A stretch of 10,042 nt of DNA from Paracoccaceae bacterium (lineage in GTDB: Bacteria; Pseudomonadota; Alphaproteobacteria; Rhodobacterales; Rhodobacteraceae): the NCBI GenBank assembly GCA_003561595.1, contig PWWF01000006.1, forward strand, positions 1 to 10,042, read 5' to 3'. Numbering within the stretch: the stretch's first letter is position 1; the number at the start of each line of letters is the position of its first letter. The notes beneath the pieces were generated by a model. It was not told where the DNA came from. It searched no databases and saw only the letters and a list, made by a program, of their open reading frames with translations. Positions 6,235 to 10,042 of the stretch are shown one piece after another. Made by a program: the position numbers and the translations under genes.

Positions 6235-7497
6235 ATGACCATGCCTGACACGGCCCGCGCCGCTGCGCCGGAATGGCCCAATCTGCGGCATCTGCGCCTG
6301 CTCGAGATTGCAGCGCGCCACGATTCGCTGACACAGGCGGCAGGGCAGGTGAATATCTCGCAGCCAGCGGCGTCGCAGGCGATTGCCAAGCTTGGCCGCA
6401 TCTTCGGGGCGCGGCTGCTGGAACGCTGCGGCAATGCCGTCATGCCCACGGATGAGGGGCGGATCGTCATTGCCCGTGCGCGCCGCGCGCTGGACCATCT
6501 GCAGCACCCCCATCCCGGCACGCGCAGCCGCACGCGGCAGGCGCGGGCCGATCTGCTGGAACGCTATGCCAGCGTGACGCAGCTGCGCGTCATGGCGCTT
6601 TTCGCCGTCACCGGAAGCCTGAGCGCGATTGCCGCCGAACTGGGCCAGACCGAGGCATCGGTGCAGCGCGCCGTCAAGGATATCGAGCGGATCATCGGGC
6701 AGCCCGCGCTGGAGGGCGGGCCGCGCAACCGGGTGCTGAGCGCGGCAGGCCAGCAGGTGGCCACCCGCGCCAGCCTCGCGCTGCGCGAGATCGATCTGGC
6801 CCATGCCGATCTGCGCGAACGCGCCGGGGTGTTCGACAGCAGGCTGGTGATCGGTGTGCTGCCACTGGCGCGCACCCGGATCGTGCCGCGCGTCATTGTG
6901 CGGCTGCAGGCGCAATACCCCTCTGCCACGGTCGAGGTGCTGGAAGGGGCCTATGATTTCTTGCTGCGCCGGTTGCGGCTGGGGGCGTGTGACATGATCA
7001 TCGGTGCGTTGCGCAGCGATCTGGCGCAGGCCGATCTGGATGAGACGCCATTGCTGCGCGACCGGTTGCGCGTCGTGGCCCGCGCGGGCCACCCACTGGC
7101 CGGGCGCAGGCTGGACCCGGCAGATCTGGCCGCCGCCCGCTGGATCCTGCCGCGCCGTGATGCGCCCGCGCGCCGGGTTTTTGACGCGATGGCCGCGCGT
7201 CACGGGCTGCTGACGGCAGGGCATGGCCATATTGAAACCGGGTCGCTGGTTGTCCTGCGGGGGGTGTTGCTGGAATCGGACGCGCTGACGCTGATTTCAC
7301 CGAATCAGATCAGTTATGAGATTGAACAGGGCCTCTTGCGCGTGCTGGATGTCCCGTTGGACGGGGGCGAGCGGGACATCGGCATCGCGCAATTACAGGG
7401 TAATATGCCCGGACAACTGCGATCGCGCTTCATCGAGCTGATCGCCGAGGAAGCAATCGGTATCGGCTGCGAAAACAGCACCGATGATCGCCTCTGA
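6235..7497 (+). CDS. LysR-type transcriptional regulator with two N-terminal winged-helix domains
   Basis: A 420-residue regulator; ordinary LysR proteins have about 300. The first HTH_1-like domain spans about residues 16-75, with the recognition segment LTQAAGQVNISQPAASQAI. After a short basic linker, a second HTH_1-like unit spans about 111-172, with LSAIAAELGQTEASVQRAV, GGPRNRVLSAAG and then the usual long linker helix (about 173-196). Residues about 200-405 form the periplasmic-binding-protein-like effector domain (LVIGVLPLARTRIVPRV, PLLRDRLRVVARAGHPLAG). The start at 6235 was chosen for GGAGGAG (6225-6231); upstream in-frame starts (TTG 6178, ATG 6184) lack one. It is divergent from the TSUP-AEC-ThDP operon and upstream of the TRAP operon, so it could regulate either or both. 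Confidence 0.85.
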   Translation: MTMPDTARAAAPEWPNLRHLRLLEIAARHDSLTQAAGQVNISQPAASQAIAKLGRIFGARLLERCGNAVMPTDEGRIVIARARRALDHLQHPHPGTRSRTRQARADLLERYASVTQLRVMALFAVTGSLSAIAAELGQTEASVQRAVKDIERIIGQPALEGGPRNRVLSAAGQQVATRASLALREIDLAHADLRERAGVFDSRLVIGVLPLARTRIVPRVIVRLQAQYPSATVEVLEGAYDFLLRRLRLGACDMIIGALRSDLAQADLDETPLLRDRLRVVARAGHPLAGRRLDPADLAAARWILPRRDAPARRVFDAMAARHGLLTAGHGHIETGSLVVLRGVLLESDALTLISPNQISYEIEQGLLRVLDVPLDGGERDIGIAQLQGNMPGQLRSRFIELIAEEAIGIGCENSTDDRL

Positions 7498-7865
7498 ACA
7501 GGAAGCTTATGGGCCTGTGCCTTTTCCAATGGCGAAAACCCGATCTGATGTCTGTTCCTGATCAACATGTCTGATATGCTGTCTGACAATAGGGGATGAG
7601 GCTGGCAGCGCCCGTGTGCATTGACGATCCGGGCTTTGGATTCGGGCCGACTCTGGGGCAGGTATATGGGAACAGGTTAACTGTCAGGTTAAAAAGGCAG
7701 GGCAAAAATATAATTGAATTGGCAAGAGCGCGGGTCATACTCGCGCTGCAGGGGAGACGGGGCGGACCGGCATCTGCAAATCTGCAGCGCCCGGAGCCTC
7801 TGGGTCAGGGCTGGAGGGTCAGGACCTGTCATCGTTCTGAACATGACATCAAAGGGAGGAAGACC
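7498..7865 (+). promoter_or_regulatory. 368-bp non-coding regulatory leader of the TRAP operon
   Basis: No credible gene here. From left to right: a weak hairpin, ACAGG (7498-7502) with CCTGT (7514-7518) and then CCTTTTCC, perhaps a weak terminator for the LysR gene; three TGTCTG repeats (7549, 7568, 7580), the last within the near-palindrome TGTCTGACA; two CAGGTTAA repeats (7673-7680, 7685-7692); a perfect TATAAT (7709-7714); inverted repeat AGCGCG/CGCGCT (7727-7747); CTGCA-N4-TGCAG (7774-7787); and two GGGTCAGG copies (7802, 7816). GGGAGGA (7854-7860) is the dctP ribosome site. Confidence 0.6.
7673..7714 (+). promoter_or_regulatory. Probable activator-dependent promoter of the TRAP operon
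   Basis: TATAAT at 7709-7714 is a perfect -10 match, but the -35 position (about 7686-7691) reads AGGTTA instead of TTGACA. It overlaps the second of two CAGGTTAA direct repeats that are 12 bp apart start to start. Such a layout is usual for promoters needing an activator bound at -35 to -50. The transcript would have a leader of about 145 nt. A rival pair, TTGAAT (7714-7719) with CATACT (7736-7741), has a 16-bp spacer. Confidence 0.4.
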
Positions 7866-8906
7866 ATGACACCATCGCAACTACTCAAGGCACCGCTGCG
7901 GGCATCGGTTGCCGGTGCGGCCATTGCCGCGGGCCTGATGGCCGCCACCACCGCAGGTGCGCAGACCGAATTGCGGCTGCATACCTTCGTGGGTCCCAGC
8001 CACATCATCTTCACCAATATCCTCGAGCCGCTGGCCGAGCAGATCGAAGAGGCATCAGGTGGTGAGCTGACGCTGACGCTCTACCCGTCCATGCAGCTTG
8101 GTGGCGGGGCACCGCAACTGATCCGTCAGGCGCAGGAAGGGACCGTGGACATGGTCTTCAGCCTGCCGGGCTATACGTCGCCGCAATTCCCGCGCACCCA
8201 GATGATGGAATTGCCGGGCCTGTCCGAGGATGGCGTCGCATCGACCGAGCTGATGTGGGAATTGCTGGAGAATGACTATCTGAACCCGGAATTCGACGGC
8301 CTGCGCGTTCTGGCGCTCTGGGCGGCGGATGACGCGGGTATCTACACCAGCGAAACCCCGATCCGCACCATGGAAGATATCGAGGGCATGATTCTGCGCT
8401 CGCCCTCGGCGGCCCAGGCCGGGCAGATCGAAAAGCTGGGCGGGACACCCGTCGCCATGCCCATCACCGAGTTGTATCCGCAACTCGAACGCGGCGTGAT
8501 CGACGGGGCGATGGTTCCGTTCACGACCATACTCGATTTCCGCATGTATGAGGTTGCCAATTACTTCACGCTGACCGGGCCGATCTTCGGGCGCTCGCAA
8601 TTCACCGTGGTGATGAACGAGGACAGCTATAATTCCCTGTCCGAAGAGCATCAGGCGATCATCGACGATCTGACAGGGATCGAACTGAGCCGTCAGGCGA
8701 CGCAGGTCTATCTGGGCCGCGCGGATGAAAGCGTCGAGTTCGTGCGCGATGATCCCGACAAGGAAGTGATCGAATTCTCGGAAGAGGAACAGGCACGCGT
8801 GCTCGATGCCCTGTCGCCAATCTACGCCGAATGGGTCGAAGAGATGGAAGCCCAGGGCATTGACGGCCGCGCAATGCTTGCGGTCGCCGGGATAGAGTTG
8901 GACTGA
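7866..8906 (+). CDS. dctP: TRAP transporter substrate-binding protein, DctP family
   Basis: A 346-residue periplasmic solute receptor. A Sec signal peptide covers about residues 1-32 (hydrophobic AGAAIAAGLMAA, cleavage likely after TAGA). The mature protein has the DctP family pattern: ASGGELTLTLYPSMQLGG (63-80), then GMILRSPS with the conserved Arg178 that binds the ligand carboxylate, then ELYPQLERGVIDG (202-214). After this the usual D-G-x-E/D-N motif is replaced by DGAMVPFTTI, so the ligand may differ from C4-dicarboxylates. The start at 7866 follows GGGAGGA; the frame is open to 7596 but the upstream part lacks a signal-peptide character. First gene of a dctPQM operon, 10 nt before dctQ. 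Confidence 0.9.
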   Translation: MTPSQLLKAPLRASVAGAAIAAGLMAATTAGAQTELRLHTFVGPSHIIFTNILEPLAEQIEEASGGELTLTLYPSMQLGGGAPQLIRQAQEGTVDMVFSLPGYTSPQFPRTQMMELPGLSEDGVASTELMWELLENDYLNPEFDGLRVLALWAADDAGIYTSETPIRTMEDIEGMILRSPSAAQAGQIEKLGGTPVAMPITELYPQLERGVIDGAMVPFTTILDFRMYEVANYFTLTGPIFGRSQFTVVMNEDSYNSLSEEHQAIIDDLTGIELSRQATQVYLGRADESVEFVRDDPDKEVIEFSEEEQARVLDALSPIYAEWVEEMEAQGIDGRAMLAVAGIELD

Positions 8907-8916
8907 GAGCAGGCCC

Positions 8917-9423
8917 ATGCTGCATCTGATCGAGCGCTGGTTTGAACGGCTCTTGCGCTTCATCGCCTATGGCGGCGGTCTGGTGCTGGTCGGGCTGATG
9001 CTGCTCGTGATCTACGAGATCACGATGCGATACTTCTTTGGCCGCCCCTTTCGGGGCGGCTATGAAATGACCGAACTGGCCATGTCGCTGATCGTGGCGC
9101 TGGGCTTTCCCTACACGGCCATCGCGCGCGGCCATGTCACGGTCGATCTGCTGGGCAGATGGCTGGACCTGCCCGCGATGCGCTGGCTGGCGGCGCTGGT
9201 CCATGCCGCGGGGGCGGTCTTTCTGGCCTATGTGGCGTGGCGCGCGTGGCTGTTCGCGGCAGGCAGTCTGCGTTGGTCCGATGTCACCAACATGATGCGC
9301 ATTCCCAAGCATCCGTTCCAGTTTGCCGTCGCCATATCGCTTGGCCTGTTCGCGCTGGTGCTGTTGCTTGAAGCGATCAAAACGCTTTCGCCCGCCAGGA
9401 CACAGGATTCCGATCAGACATGA
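8917..9423 (+). CDS. dctQ: TRAP transporter small membrane subunit, DctQ family
   Basis: A 168-residue inner-membrane protein with four likely spans (about 13-35, 50-70, 85-112, 133-155), the standard DctQ topology and length. The motif MRYFFGRPFRGGYEMTE (about 37-53) after the first span is typical. It pairs with DctM to form the transport channel that accepts solute from the DctP receptor, driven by an ion gradient. It begins 10 nt after dctP and its stop codon overlaps the dctM start as ATGA, showing translational coupling. The ribosome site is weak (GAGAGCAGG). Confidence 0.88.
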   Translation: MLHLIERWFERLLRFIAYGGGLVLVGLMLLVIYEITMRYFFGRPFRGGYEMTELAMSLIVALGFPYTAIARGHVTVDLLGRWLDLPAMRWLAALVHAAGAVFLAYVAWRAWLFAAGSLRWSDVTNMMRIPKHPFQFAVAISLGLFALVLLLEAIKTLSPARTQDSDQT

Positions 9424-10042
9424 CACCGACCATTGCAGGATTGATCGGCTTTTTCGCGCTGTTTGCGCTGCTTGCGCTGCGGGTGCCCATCGGGCTGGCT
9501 ATGATGGCTGTGGGCGCGGGCGGCATCGCGATCCTCAACTCGCCCAATGCCGCGATGAATGTGATGGGGTCCTTCCCCTACAACTATTCCGCCGTGTTCA
9601 GCCTGAGCGTGGTGCCGCTGTTCATCCTGATGGGGGCATTCGCGACCGTGTCGGGCATGGGCAGCGACCTGTATCGCACGGCCTATAGCTGGGTGGGGCA
9701 CAGGCGCGGGGGGCTGGCCTCTGCCACGGTGATATCCTGCGCGGGCTTTGCGGCGCTGTCGGGGTCGTCCATCGCGGCGGCAGCGACGATGGGCAAGGTG
9801 TCCTTGCCGGAGATGGAGCGCTACAAATACGATGCCGGGCTTGCCACGGGCGCGATTGCGGCAGGCGGGACGCTGGGCATTCTGATCCCGCCCTCGACCG
9901 TGCTGATCGTCTATGCGCTGCTGACCGAACAATCCGTGGGCCGGTTGTTCCTTGCGGGCTTTCTGCCGGGGCTGTTGCTGACGCTTCTGTTCGTGGCCAC
10001 GGTCATGATCGTGTCGCGGATCAACCCGCTGGCAGGCCCGGC
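9420..10042 (+). CDS. dctM: TRAP transporter large permease subunit, DctM family (partial)
   Basis: The first 207 residues of a protein normally of about 430; it runs off the right edge with no stop in the window. It starts at an ATG overlapping the dctQ stop (ATGA, 9420-9423). Hydrophobic spans begin at residue 5 (IAGLIGFFALFALLALRVPIG), and the family motifs SGSSIAAAATMG (114-125), LPEM (129-132) and GILIPPST (153-160) are present. DctM forms the main ion-coupled transport path in the inner membrane. Together with dctP and dctQ it makes a complete TRAP system, if the missing part is intact. Confidence 0.92.
   Translation, partial: MTPTIAGLIGFFALFALLALRVPIGLAMMAVGAGGIAILNSPNAAMNVMGSFPYNYSAVFSLSVVPLFILMGAFATVSGMGSDLYRTAYSWVGHRRGGLASATVISCAGFAALSGSSIAAAATMGKVSLPEMERYKYDAGLATGAIAAGGTLGILIPPSTVLIVYALLTEQSVGRLFLAGFLPGLLLTLLFVATVMIVSRINPLAGP

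Noticed and set aside
7720..7735. Sigma-54 promoter suggested by TTGGCA
   Set aside because: No TTGC-type -12 element occurs at the needed distance.
7596..7865. N-terminal extension of dctP to the ATG at 7596
   Set aside because: The extension would bury the signal peptide; it lacks a proper ribosome site, while GGGAGGA precedes the ATG at 7866. It also covers the likely promoter.
1..10042. CRISPR arrays, tRNA/rRNA genes, insertion sequences or attachment sites
   Set aside because: I saw no spaced repeat array, RNA gene, transposase or terminal inverted repeats.

Overview
The window is GC-rich, densely packed bacterial DNA. Protein style, TRAP transporter arrangement and codon use suggest an alphaproteobacterium, most likely of the Rhodobacterales (Roseobacter/Paracoccus relatives). 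This is inferred from resemblance; no rRNA or marker gene is present. It looks like an accessory catabolic locus with three modules.

Left module (1-2532, minus strand): a FCD-type GntR regulator, then a LigM-type tetrahydrofolate-dependent aryl O-demethylase, then the first 17 codons of a probable purU (10-formyl-THF deformylase). The module carries four copies of an ATGTATACAT-like palindrome, two before gntR and two before the demethylase, so it looks like a small self-contained regulon. The demethylase moves a methyl group to THF and PurU would release one-carbon units as formate, so the two fit one C1 route.

Middle module (2558-5981, minus strand): a tight three-gene set reading TSUP permease, AEC-family permease, then an acetolactate-synthase-like ThDP enzyme of unknown substrate. 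The genes are spaced by 10 and 27 nt.

Right module (6235-10042, plus strand): an unusually long LysR-type regulator with two N-terminal winged-helix domains, divergent from the middle module across a 253-bp region rich in repeats. After a 368-bp non-coding leader comes a TRAP transporter operon, dctP-dctQ-dctM, with dctM cut by the window end.

Reading of the whole (inference): TRAP uptake of an organic acid under the dual-HTH LysR, ThDP-dependent carboligation or decarboxylation of a 2-oxo acid, product or ion export by TSUP/AEC permeases, and O-demethylation with C1 disposal under GntR. A methoxylated aromatic or related acid would unite these parts, but the sequence does not prove that the modules act on the same compound.
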